Assembly: GCA_016212695.1 (NCBI GenBank)
Contig: JACREX010000069.1
Span: forward strand, 1-46,996
Source: Bacteroidia bacterium
GTDB lineage: Bacteria; Bacteroidota; Bacteroidia; Bacteroidales; GWF2-35-48
DNA length: 46,996 nt
Direction: 5' to 3'
The position numbers were made by a program, and so were the translations under genes. Each line of letters starts with the position of its first letter. Position 1 is the stretch's first letter. This document shows, piece after piece, positions 18,997-27,160 of this stretch. The notes under the pieces were generated by a model. That model worked only from the letters and a program-made list of their open reading frames with translations, was not told the DNA's origin and searched no databases.

Positions 18997-20169
18997 TCAT
19001 TTTTTTTCTTTTTTTATTATCCGTGGCAATTCATATTGTGCAAATTTATCCTGTTCGAAGCATAATTCGCCGTTAAACGCCCGCTGCATAAGGCTTTGAA
19101 AAAGATAATCAGCTTTTATTATACCATTTTCTATTTGTATTTTTTGATTTTCAATATTATTACAGACTCTTTGAAATGATTTTTGTAATGAAAGTGGTGG
19201 TAATGGAATTTTCATTGATTTAAGCTTTTCGCCTGTCAAATGAGATATAGTGGATGTTGAAACATAATCTTTGAATCCGCCTTTTTTTGCATAAAACCAC
19301 ATCAACATCAAGGTATATTCAGCGATAATATTTTCGCACTTTGGACGTGCTCTATGTATTGCTTTTTGAAAATAAATATTTTGCAGTTCTTCTTTCCAAA
19401 TTGCAGTTCTTCCAACTTCTCCACCCTCACAAATCAGCAAATCCCCATATTTAAGTTCAAACGTTTTTCTATCCTTTTCATCAAAATCCATTTCCGGAAG
19501 ATTACTAAGTTCAAATCGACCCCACTGAAGGTTTGAATTACCCAGATATTTAAATGTATTGCTGCCAGTTTGTTTTTTAGCATCCAACATTTTGCCTAAT
19601 CGGGAATCGTACACATCGTCAAAATGTACCATATCCCACCCCTTCTCATTCCTCACCGGATCCCCAAACATTTCAAGAAAAACAGATTGAGCCAGTTCAT
19701 CATATTTTTGCAGGAGTTGTTTTTTTAAGTTGCAGATATTGTTTGCGTGGTCGAGAACGGAAACTATATGTTCTTGGATAGAAAGAGGTGGAAGAGAAAT
19801 TATTGGATCAGCTAAATTATTTAGTTTGATATATTTGATTACTCCACCAATTGAAAGCTCTCGTAGCGTTTCAAGGTAATTATCAAGTATATAAAATAAA
19901 TACCTTGTGTTTAGTTTATCTTTATTTTTTGCTTCAATGATATATGTCCGTTGGTAAACATCAAATTTCCCTAAATAATATTTTACATTCAAGTCGCCAT
20001 TACCTGCAACTAACACACATTCGCAATCAAAACTGTATTTATTTATTCTAAGAGGTGCAACAGCACAAGTAAAAAAAGGATATTGACCAAATGGATCACT
20101 TGCATTTGCATCAAGTTTGCCTGTGCAAATATTGATCAAAGTGCCTAATTTTACTTTTTCCCAGCTCAT
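18997..20169 (-). CDS. hsdS: Type I restriction-modification specificity subunit
   Basis: HsdS chooses the two half-sites recognised by the type I complex. The 390 residues show the usual two-fold layout. TRD1 is about residues 1-130 and ends in ISLPPLSIQEHIVSVLDHA. A helical conserved spacer (about 131-175, LKKQLLQKYDELAQSVFLEM) follows. TRD2 is about 180-330 and ends in IPLPPLSLQKSFQRV, followed by a second helical spacer. Length and both repeats are normal, so it is probably functional. The recognition sequence cannot be read from the protein. Its ATG is 2 bases after the stop of the 77-aa ORF, implying coupled translation. Confidence 0.93.
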   Translation of the reverse strand: MSWEKVKLGTLINICTGKLDANASDPFGQYPFFTCAVAPLRINKYSFDCECVLVAGNGDLNVKYYLGKFDVYQRTYIIEAKNKDKLNTRYLFYILDNYLETLRELSIGGVIKYIKLNNLADPIISLPPLSIQEHIVSVLDHANNICNLKKQLLQKYDELAQSVFLEMFGDPVRNEKGWDMVHFDDVYDSRLGKMLDAKKQTGSNTFKYLGNSNLQWGRFELSNLPEMDFDEKDRKTFELKYGDLLICEGGEVGRTAIWKEELQNIYFQKAIHRARPKCENIIAEYTLMLMWFYAKKGGFKDYVSTSTISHLTGEKLKSMKIPLPPLSLQKSFQRVCNNIENQKIQIENGIIKADYLFQSLMQRAFNGELCFEQDKFAQYELPRIIKKEKK

Positions 20170-20171
20170 AA

Positions 20172-20405
20172 CTATTCTTTCTCCTTATTAAAAAAATCAG
20201 ACAATCGTTTTTCTATATCGCTTTTTGAAGGCAGGAATTTTTTATAGTTAGCCGGCAGCTTTGCAGAAGTGCTGTATGTGGCCACACCAAGTAGGTGAGT
20301 AGGGTTGCGTCGTGCATACTTTGATATGCTTACAGCCTGGCAGAGTTCTCCAACTAAGGGTTGGAGTTTTGCATTTTCGAAATATGTCAAACAGAACAGA
20401 TACAT
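20172..20405 (-). CDS. Small ORF between AlbA_2 gene and hsdS, function unknown
   Basis: This 77-residue ORF is not a family I recognise. It fits exactly between its neighbours: its ATG follows the upstream stop directly (TAAATG), and its TAG is 2 bases before the hsdS ATG. Such perfect packing argues that it is translated. The protein has a hydrophobic start, a basic middle (SKYARRNPTHLL) and a charged helical tail (PSKSDIEKRLSDFFNKEKE). No signal peptide or zinc motif is evident. It could be an accessory or regulator of the hsd system. The alternative is a remnant that only bridges two genes. Confidence 0.6.
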   Translation of the reverse strand: MYLFCLTYFENAKLQPLVGELCQAVSISKYARRNPTHLLGVATYSTSAKLPANYKKFLPSKSDIEKRLSDFFNKEKE

Positions 20406-22148
20406 TTATAATTGTTTTATCAGACACAGCAGAATAGCGCCCTGCAGAGTTGTGCCGTATTGCTGGTTGGGGTGGCTTGGGTTATCTGGCATTGTCATTT
20501 TAAGCCAGCGATTATTGATTAATGGCTCTATATATTTCTTATAATTTTTGTAGTGGTAACGCAGGCCCAGGTTTGCAAAAATAGCTGTACGGGATTTATT
20601 TTCGATACAAAGTTCCAGTGTGTTTATCATCTTAGATTTTTCCCGTTCTCCAACCCTGTCACTAACTATAGCGCCAACTCTGTCACTAAACTGGCCATTG
20701 TTTGACAAAAATTCAACAATTCTGTTGAATATCTGTTGATTAACTCGGTCACTAACTCTGTCACTATTTTTATCATATTCAACAGTACCCTCCTTGTATA
20801 ACGCCTCTTCGATACTCAAAATTAAGGTCAGGATATCCTCAAAATCATTAATTGTTATATCAGTTGCGCTGCGTATTTTATCGGTTGGCCCAGCGGTGCT
20901 CTTCAAAAAAGCCGGATGAATTCGCAGTGTGGTAAGAAAATAAGTGTGCTCTGCATCGGTTTCAAATTCCGGCAAAGGAGAACCATTGTTTTCCATACTT
21001 TTATAAATCAGAGGAAATCCGGTGCCTTTACCTTCAGTAAGATCGAGGTCTTTAAGAAAATCGCCAATACGCCTGTTACGATAATTCCGGGCAACAACAT
21101 TTCGCTGCTTTAATGCATCCTGATCAATGGGTGGTACAGGCCCCGGATAGCTCAGAATAGTGATTTTATCAGGGAACACCTGAACTTCGATGGAGCTGCC
21201 ATAATCGTATCCTTTATGATATACTGCATTTGCCAGTGCTTCTTCGATAGCTGTTTCGGGATAGTTTGTTAAACGTAATGCTTCGGGTTTGAAATCCACT
21301 TTACGCACTTCGTGCCTGACAACATTACGGTTAATGTAATCCAAAGCATTGCGAAGCTGAATATTTAGCGGACCTGTAAATTTTTCTTCAATAAATTCTT
21401 TCCCAAAATCGTCTTTCCTGATAACCACTTCAATGAAAGCTCTATCAAAAAACATTTCAGGTTTTTGATTGAAAAACATCAGACCCACATTTACCGGACG
21501 CAGGAATTCATCGGGGCCTTTGGCAATATTCATTTTCCGGCAAAGCTCAATAAAAGAAATTGTTTTGCTTTCTTCGTAGAGATCGCTTTTAATCTGTTTC
21601 AGGTAAGATTGTATAAGCCCTAAGTCAAGATCATCAACTGAGGCATTTTGATTTATCCTGTCATCAAAAGGAATGCGTGCAGTGAGTTCATCGAGACGGC
21701 GTTCATTCTGGCCTTTAGCAACAATAGTTGAAGACCCGAAACGAATAAATTTTCTGCGTTCTGATTTCTTACCCAATGTGCTCGGTGCAGTATAAGGCCG
21801 AAGATCACCGGCCGGTACCCATATTACAAGAATATGTTTCTTGTTAAAAAGGCAGGGCTGAATAGCCGGTAAATAGTGAGGTTGTATTTTGTGACAGATT
21901 TCCAGAATTTCCTTTTGGATTTTATCAATAGAGTTTACCGCAATGCCTGTAGGGGGTAATACCGGGCGACCATCAATGGCTTCTATGCCTACTATAATGT
22001 AACCGCCACCCCAGTTGTTAATGTCGTTGGCAAAAGCACAAATGGTATGGGTTACTTCTTCGGGATTCCATCCTTTCTTGAATTCAAGACGTTCCCACTC
22101 TACAGCTTCACCGTGAATCAGTTTTTCAATGTTTACAGGTAATGCCAT
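20406..22148 (-). CDS. AlbA_2/Schlafen-like ATP-binding protein with winged-helix tail
   Basis: The 580-residue protein starts with an AlbA_2 (Schlafen AlbA-like) domain (about 1-140; EAVEWERLEFKKGW, then NNWGGGYIIVGIE). A RecG-like HATPase_c_4 module follows (about 260-400; YPETAIEEALANAVYHKGYD, then ILSYPGPVPPI and GKGTGFPLIYKSM). The linker at about 470-520 has four SDRV motifs. The tail (about 520-580) looks like a winged helix, with IEPLINNRWLKMTMPD. By family knowledge such proteins act as regulators or nucleic-acid binding factors and are often found next to type I restriction genes. It sits 1 base after hsdM and directly before the 77-aa ORF. The role here is not shown by sequence. 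Confidence 0.85.
   Translation of the reverse strand: MALPVNIEKLIHGEAVEWERLEFKKGWNPEEVTHTICAFANDINNWGGGYIIVGIEAIDGRPVLPPTGIAVNSIDKIQKEILEICHKIQPHYLPAIQPCLFNKKHILVIWVPAGDLRPYTAPSTLGKKSERRKFIRFGSSTIVAKGQNERRLDELTARIPFDDRINQNASVDDLDLGLIQSYLKQIKSDLYEESKTISFIELCRKMNIAKGPDEFLRPVNVGLMFFNQKPEMFFDRAFIEVVIRKDDFGKEFIEEKFTGPLNIQLRNALDYINRNVVRHEVRKVDFKPEALRLTNYPETAIEEALANAVYHKGYDYGSSIEVQVFPDKITILSYPGPVPPIDQDALKQRNVVARNYRNRRIGDFLKDLDLTEGKGTGFPLIYKSMENNGSPLPEFETDAEHTYFLTTLRIHPAFLKSTAGPTDKIRSATDITINDFEDILTLILSIEEALYKEGTVEYDKNSDRVSDRVNQQIFNRIVEFLSNNGQFSDRVGAIVSDRVGEREKSKMINTLELCIENKSRTAIFANLGLRYHYKNYKKYIEPLINNRWLKMTMPDNPSHPNQQYGTTLQGAILLCLIKQL
20645..20775 (-). repeat. SDRV-encoding short repeats
   Basis: Four copies of the codons for Ser-Asp-Arg-Val occur here as two close pairs (SDRVSDRV and SDRVGAIVSDRV). 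On the plus strand they show as repeated GTCACTAACTCTGTCACT-like words. They lie in the linker between the ATPase module and the winged helix of the AlbA_2 protein. Related proteins often carry similar low-complexity KVTDKV-like stretches at this place. Confidence 0.6.
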
Positions 22149-22149
22149 T

Positions 22150-23607
22150 TTATTGATTCAGTAATTTTTCTAAAATTTCTAATTCCTTCATTCTTTCTTT
22201 ATCAAGAGACCGTATATCGGCAATGATCTTTTGAGGCGGATCAAATTGTTTTTCTTCATAAACAATTTCTTTGTAACGATTTATTGACAGATCATATTTA
22301 TTCTCCCTGATTTCATTGACCGGAACAAAAAATGATTTATCAGTGCGATTGCGCTTTTTTTCTGTATCAAGGTCTGAATAGCGATTAATAATATCAGGAA
22401 TATCGTTTTGTTCAGCGGGGTTGCGCTTATCATCCAAAGAGTAACCGTCTGCCTTCATGTCGTAAAACCAAACATTATCAGTTCCGCCGCTGGTTGTTTT
22501 CGTGAAAATCAAAACGGCAGTGCTAACCCCGGCATAGGGCTTAAACACACCGGAAGGCATAGAAATAACGGCTTCGAGTTTTTGGCTGTCTATAATTTCT
22601 TTGCGGATTGCACTGTGAGCATTCGAGGAACCAAATAGTACGCCATCGGGAACGATCACTGCGCAACGGCCCCCGATCTTCAACGTGCGAAGCATTAAAG
22701 CGAGAAAAAGTAGTTCAGTCTTTTTTGTTTTCACCATTTTCAAAAGACTTTTTTCAACAGATTCTTCGTCGAGCGAGCCTTTGAACGGGGGATTTGCAAG
22801 TATAAGCGAATACTGATTTTTAACCGTATAACTTTCGGCCAGAGAATCCCTGTCATATAAATTCGGGTTTTCAATGCCATGCAATAACATATTCATAGCG
22901 CCGATACGGATCATCGTAGCATCAAATTCATTGCCGTGAAACATCTGGTTGTTATAGTAATCGCGGAATGTTTTATTGTGAAATTTATCGGAATAATTAT
23001 CGTGCATATACTCACCAGTAGCCACAAGGAAGCCACCAGTACCACAAGCCGGGTCGAAAACAATATCTTCGGGCTTGGGTTTCATAAGTGCAACCATCAT
23101 TTTTATAATGTGCATGGGCGTGCGAAACTGGCCGTTTTTTCCTGCTGATGCAATTTTAGAAAGTAAATATTCATACAAATCGCCTTTTGTATCACGGTCC
23201 TGCATCGGAATTTCAGAAATCATATTTACTACTTTATCCAGCAGGTTTGGCGTAGGAATCATAAATGTAGCGCCTTTCATGAATTTTGCAAAGGGACTCT
23301 CATCATTAGCCATTGATTTCATGAAGTCGAAAGTTTCTTTACCGACAATTTCATACATTTGTTCGGCATCCTTATCTTTGAACCTGCTCCAGCGTAAATG
23401 CTGTTGTTTATCAGAAAATATAGGTTCTTCTAACGGGGTTTTAAGTGTATTTGCTTTTAGTTCCTTTGCCGTATGCAATTCGTCTAATCGCTTAATAAAA
23501 AGCAGGTATGTGATCTGTTCAATTACTGTTAAGGGGTTAGAAATACCACCTGTCCAAAATGCATCCCACACCTTGTCAATCTTGCTTTTCAGTTCGCCTG
23601 TAATCAT
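22150..23607 (-). CDS. hsdM: Type I restriction-modification DNA methyltransferase subunit
   Basis: HsdM methylates adenine in the site chosen by HsdS, using S-adenosylmethionine. The 485-residue protein has the N-terminal helical HsdM domain (KIDKVWDAFWTGG, about 8-130). The N6-adenine methylase fold follows with motif I DPACGTGGF (185-193), motif IV NPPF (272-275) and the later IVPDGVLFGSS stretch. Length and motifs are those of a working M subunit. It is the first gene of the minus-strand string; a TAnnTTTG-like element lies about 25 bases upstream of its start. The next gene begins after one base. Confidence 0.95.
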   Translation of the reverse strand: MITGELKSKIDKVWDAFWTGGISNPLTVIEQITYLLFIKRLDELHTAKELKANTLKTPLEEPIFSDKQQHLRWSRFKDKDAEQMYEIVGKETFDFMKSMANDESPFAKFMKGATFMIPTPNLLDKVVNMISEIPMQDRDTKGDLYEYLLSKIASAGKNGQFRTPMHIIKMMVALMKPKPEDIVFDPACGTGGFLVATGEYMHDNYSDKFHNKTFRDYYNNQMFHGNEFDATMIRIGAMNMLLHGIENPNLYDRDSLAESYTVKNQYSLILANPPFKGSLDEESVEKSLLKMVKTKKTELLFLALMLRTLKIGGRCAVIVPDGVLFGSSNAHSAIRKEIIDSQKLEAVISMPSGVFKPYAGVSTAVLIFTKTTSGGTDNVWFYDMKADGYSLDDKRNPAEQNDIPDIINRYSDLDTEKKRNRTDKSFFVPVNEIRENKYDLSINRYKEIVYEEKQFDPPQKIIADIRSLDKERMKELEILEKLLNQ

Positions 23608-23632
23608 TTTTAAAATTGTTTTTATTGAGATT

Positions 23633-23640
23633 CAAATATA
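23633..23640 (-). promoter_or_regulatory. Putative -7 element of the hsdM-sbcC string
   Basis: Read on the minus strand this is TATATTTG, a full match to TAnnTTTG, placed for a start site about 19 bases before the hsdM ATG. A -33 box is not evident at 19-20 bases spacing. Confidence 0.45.
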
Positions 23641-23752
23641 CCATATTTTTTAATTCTTTTGAGATATAATATTAATGTAAATGCAAAAAAGAATTTGACC
23701 TGGAATGATACTGCAAACGGTTACAAATTTAACTTTTATTGAACAGACATTG

Positions 23753-23800
23753 TCAAATTGTTATATTGTTATATTGCTATATTGCTATATTGCTAAATTG
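23753..23800. repeat. Left array of 8-bp tandem repeats
   Basis: Six octamers in exact register: TCAAATTG, TTATATTG twice, CTATATTG twice, CTAAATTG. They are followed by 18 unrelated bases and then a right array of complementary sense. Confidence 0.85.
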
Positions 23801-23818
23801 TTAAGCGGATATTCACAA

Positions 23819-23883
23819 CAATTTAACCATTGAGCCATTCAACCATTCAGCCATTTAACAATGTCAACAATTTAACCATTTAA
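23819..23883. repeat. Right array of 8-bp tandem repeats, inverted relative to the left array
   Basis: Eight units: CAATTTAA, CCATTGAG, CCATTCAA, CCATTCAG, CCATTTAA, a 9-base CAATGTCAA, CAATTTAA, CCATTTAA. Their reverse complements have the form YTNAATKG and resemble the left octamers. The inner ends form a perfect 9-bp inverted repeat (23794-23802 with 23817-23825) around 14 bases, so transcripts could fold into a long imperfect hairpin. Confidence 0.8.
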
Positions 23884-23908
23884 AGTATAATAACAAAACA
23901 CATTAGCA

Positions 23909-26488
23909 TTATTTTTTGCAATACCATTCCAACGCGTATGTAGCTTGTTTGTTTCCAAGCATAGATGCCTGATTGTAGTAATAGCATGAAATCTCCATTT
24001 TACCTTTTTTGCGGTTAAGTTCGCCAAACCAATAAAGTGCGTTAGCGTTTTTGGGATTTTTGGCAATAGCTTTTATTAACATGGATTCAGCTTTTTTAAA
24101 TTTCTTTTTTTCGAGCCATATCCAGCCCAGGTTGATATACGAATTAACAAGCGAACTGTCTAATTCAACCGATTTTTCAAATTCAGAAATGGCATTTTCA
24201 TAATCTTTAATCTGCATGTGAAACCACGCAATGTTTTGCCATACCATTGCATTTTCAGGGTTTAATTTAACATTTGCATTAAAATCTTTTGCGGCATTTT
24301 TAAATTCTTTCAGATAATACCATGCATATGCGCGATTGTTCAGCGCTGCCTGATGATTTGGCATTTCTTTTAAAACATGAGTAAAATCGTCAACTGCGCT
24401 TTTATAATTTTTACTGGCGGCATAAGCCCAACCCCGGTTCAAATATGCCTGACTAAGCGTAGGATTAATTGTCAATGCCTTATTGTAATCTTGTATTGCG
24501 CCAGTTACATCACCGGATGCAAATTTCAGATATCCGCGATTATCGTAAGCAAATGCATAATTTGGATTAATCTCAAGTGAACGGTTATAATACATTAGAG
24601 CCGTTTGCCACTCAGCTTTTAGAGTTAATACCCAACCAAGATTGTTAAGGGCTTCCGCGTAATAATTATCTAAACCAACGGCTTTGCCGAAATCAGCCTG
24701 AGCCTCATTTAACTTATTTTTATTTAAAAAAAACATTCCGCGGTTATTGTATGCAGAGGCAAGTGAACTATCAGTTTTTACCGACAAATTATAATAAAAG
24801 AAAGCTAAACTGTCATTTCCGGTTTTCTGATACACATCACCTATGCTCATATATGACAGCGCCTTGTATCTATAGTTTGGATTTAAGCGTAAAACCGAGT
24901 TAAAATCACTGAGTGCTTTTTCAGAATTTCCTTTTTTTATATAAGCGGAAGCGCGGTTAAAATAAGGGGTTGGATCTAATGAATCTAACCGTATGGATTC
25001 ATTAAAGTAAATAAGGGCGCTATCGGTTTTTTGATTACTTAAATAAGAAGATGCCAAATTTAGATATGCAAACGAAATGTTGGAGTTTTTTTTCAAAACA
25101 TCGGTAAACAAGGTTCGTGTATTTCTCCATACATTACAGCGGCTGTATGTTGCATACGAAAGCAGAAAAACGAGCAATGCAAAACAGGTATAGAAAAACT
25201 TTTTAAATACCTGTTTTTGAAATAAATATTTTTCGCCAAGACCCGATAAAGAAATAAATAATCCCAAATAAGCAAGATAGCTGTAACGATCGGCAACTAC
25301 TAAGCGCCCTTCTATAGGAATAAAATGCAGCACCATGGATATATTTACCAAAAAGAAAAACCAACCGAAAAAAAACAAATCAGGAAATTTCTTTCGCTTG
25401 AAAAGCAGAAATACCGAGAACCCTATTATGAATAATAAAACAATTAAAGTAAAATAATATTCTATCGGAAATCCGCCATTTGGCAGCCGCAGAGGATAGG
25501 GGTGAACGGCATTTAACGAAACCGGGAAAAAGAAATTTATAATATAAAACCATAGCACAAAACCGGCAAGAAGAAATCGTTCAGCAAATGAAAAAGTATT
25601 TCTGATTTCAGGAACTTTCGACCAAAGGCCAGGTTTATCTGAAGAAAAATAAAATATAAGAAAAACTAATCCACTGAATCCAACTAATCCAATGAATCCT
25701 ATTAAACTTATTTTAACGGTTTTGCTAAAATTAAATATTTTTTTTCTTAAAGAAAAATGGGAAATCAGCGCAATAATTAATAAACCTATTAAAACCCTAT
25801 TGAAAATAAAAAATATACATATAAATATTAGGATGATCAACAGTACTTTTTCAAGGATTAATCCCAAAGTAAATTTTCGTTTAAAAAAAATGTCAATTAA
25901 AAATAATGATATGGGCGCCAGCAATCCTTGAATTTTTGAAAATGAGGCAAATACTATCATTAATGCAGCTAATAGAAAAAAGTAAAACTTAAAATTATTT
26001 TGCAGATATTTAATATAAAACAGAAATGCCGTCAGTGAAAAAAAAGTGAATAATAAATCTTTTATTTCAGAAATCCAGGCGACAGATTCCACTCGCATGG
26101 GGTGCAATGCAAACAATAATGCAATAAAACTGATTGTGAAAATATTTTTTGAAAATTGTTTTGCAAGCTGAAATACCAATATCACATTTAATAAATGCAA
26201 TATAATGCTGAGCCAATGAAATGGAGCGGGATTATTGCCCCATATTTTATAAATTACAGAATATGTGGTCAGCGTTAAAAAAGTAAATCTTTCTTTTTGC
26301 AGGTTATGCTGGACGCTTTGCCAGTTTAAATTTTTAACATGCGTATTTTCTGTTATTTGAACATCATCATCCCAGCGAATAAATGAATAATCAACAATTT
26401 GATAATAAGAAAAAAAACTAATAACTAATATTAGTATTAATAAAACTCTCTGCCTGGGGAAAATATTTTTTTTGTAATCAGACAACAT
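23909..26488 (-). CDS. GT-C-like polytopic membrane protein with C-terminal TPR repeats
   Basis: The 859-residue protein begins with a membrane half (about residues 1-460) with roughly ten or more hydrophobic segments. An acidic DDD motif (RWDDDVQITENTHVKNL) lies just after the first segment, and ALHPMRVESVAWISEIKDLL follows. These are hallmarks of the TMTC/PMT-related GT-C glycosyltransferase-like family common in bacteria. Residues ~470-850 contain about ten TPR units (AYLNRGWAYA-, ALNNRAYAWYY-, INLGWIWLEKK-type helices). By family it may transfer sugar from a lipid carrier to exported proteins, with the TPRs binding partners; substrate is unknown. It is a single gene, with a possible promoter at 26563-26570. 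It could glycosylate the neighbouring surface proteins, but that is only inference. Confidence 0.8.
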   Translation of the reverse strand: MLSDYKKNIFPRQRVLLILILVISFFSYYQIVDYSFIRWDDDVQITENTHVKNLNWQSVQHNLQKERFTFLTLTTYSVIYKIWGNNPAPFHWLSIILHLLNVILVFQLAKQFSKNIFTISFIALLFALHPMRVESVAWISEIKDLLFTFFSLTAFLFYIKYLQNNFKFYFFLLAALMIVFASFSKIQGLLAPISLFLIDIFFKRKFTLGLILEKVLLIILIFICIFFIFNRVLIGLLIIALISHFSLRKKIFNFSKTVKISLIGFIGLVGFSGLVFLIFYFSSDKPGLWSKVPEIRNTFSFAERFLLAGFVLWFYIINFFFPVSLNAVHPYPLRLPNGGFPIEYYFTLIVLLFIIGFSVFLLFKRKKFPDLFFFGWFFFLVNISMVLHFIPIEGRLVVADRYSYLAYLGLFISLSGLGEKYLFQKQVFKKFFYTCFALLVFLLSYATYSRCNVWRNTRTLFTDVLKKNSNISFAYLNLASSYLSNQKTDSALIYFNESIRLDSLDPTPYFNRASAYIKKGNSEKALSDFNSVLRLNPNYRYKALSYMSIGDVYQKTGNDSLAFFYYNLSVKTDSSLASAYNNRGMFFLNKNKLNEAQADFGKAVGLDNYYAEALNNLGWVLTLKAEWQTALMYYNRSLEINPNYAFAYDNRGYLKFASGDVTGAIQDYNKALTINPTLSQAYLNRGWAYAASKNYKSAVDDFTHVLKEMPNHQAALNNRAYAWYYLKEFKNAAKDFNANVKLNPENAMVWQNIAWFHMQIKDYENAISEFEKSVELDSSLVNSYINLGWIWLEKKKFKKAESMLIKAIAKNPKNANALYWFGELNRKKGKMEISCYYYNQASMLGNKQATYALEWYCKK

Positions 26489-26562
26489 GTTTCCCTAATA
26501 GTAAAGCAAAATTTAATGATTCATAAATGAAAAAATCTTTGTATTATTCTAATAAAACAATT

Positions 26563-26570
26563 CAAATTTA
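26563..26570 (-). promoter_or_regulatory. Putative -7 element of the TPR membrane-protein gene
   Basis: The minus strand reads TAAATTTG (TAnnTTTG), about 75 bases upstream of the ATG, inside the 200-base divergent spacer 26489-26688. The -33 region is only a weak match (TGTG). Confidence 0.35.
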
Positions 26571-26646
26571 CAGAAATTAATAAAAACACACACAGCTTTT
26601 TTTAAAAATAAATAACTTTTAACTTTCTTTTTTTTAAATTTATATA

Positions 26647-26654
26647 TATATTTG
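26647..26654 (+). promoter_or_regulatory. Putative -7 element of the surface-protein block
   Basis: TATATTTG on the plus strand, 34 bases before the ATG of the 146-residue secreted protein. The -33 region has only TTTC near the right distance. It is the best candidate to start the block that runs to the right edge. Confidence 0.45.
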
Positions 26655-26688
26655 TATTATAATTTAAAATTTTCCTAAATAAAAAGAT

Positions 26689-27129
26689 ATGCATCTGAAA
26701 TTTAAAATTCTATCGTTTATAATATTATTTTCCGGTTCCTTTACATTTGCGCAAACATCTTCAGATTGGAACCCCATTGGCTTAACCGTGGACGGAAAAA
26801 ACATGCAAAATGGCATTAAAGCCTTTTATCAACTCAACAAATGCAATAACGAAGATGTGGTTTTTATTAAGTTTATTAATGATAATACGAATGCAGTCGT
26901 TGCCGAATGGAACGATGCTGTTTTTACAAAAGAACACAAATGGGTTGGTAATGAGAAAGGAGACAGTAAAAAATCTCTGACCATTGGAGGTAATGTCATA
27001 ATAATTGGAGATTGTTCTGGCATTAGTCATCCGGAATTAGTTGTTAAAATTCATGACTTTATAAAAAATATTAATGACTTTAAATCATTTAAAACAACAT
27101 TTTTTCAGGTTACAGTTATTAAAAAGTAA
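26689..27129 (+). CDS. Small secreted protein, function unknown
   Basis: The 146-residue protein has a Sec signal peptide (MHLKFKILSFIILFSGSFTFAQ, cut probably after FAQ). The mature ~124 residues look like one small beta-rich domain (GLTVDGKNMQNGIKAFYQL, then NEDVVFIKFINDN and VVAEWNDAVF), with two cysteines, at NKCNNED and GDCSG. There is no T9SS C-terminal domain and no lipobox, so it is probably periplasmic or secreted. I do not recognise the family. It precedes the first right-hand adhesin by 31 bases and probably shares its transcript. Confidence 0.75.
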   Translation: MHLKFKILSFIILFSGSFTFAQTSSDWNPIGLTVDGKNMQNGIKAFYQLNKCNNEDVVFIKFINDNTNAVVAEWNDAVFTKEHKWVGNEKGDSKKSLTIGGNVIIIGDCSGISHPELVVKIHDFIKNINDFKSFKTTFFQVTVIKK

Positions 27130-27160
27130 TATTTCGTTTTAAACCTAAAAATCCCAAACG

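Larger units (their letters stand above)
23608..23908. other. Gene-free spacer between hsdM and the TPR membrane protein
   Basis: These 301 bases hold no credible ORF. Next to hsdM is the promoter-like element, then about 110 AT-rich bases without visible structure, then the two facing octamer arrays at 23753-23883. The last ~25 bases lead into the stop of the minus-strand membrane-protein gene, so the arrays lie just after its 3' end and upstream of nothing but the hsd promoter. Confidence 0.7.

Noticed and set aside
23075..23653. 192-aa plus-strand ORF opposite hsdM
   Set aside because: hsdM on the other strand has all methylase motifs; this frame has none.
23753..23883. CRISPR array
   Set aside because: The units are 8 bases long, without spacers, and no cas genes are seen.
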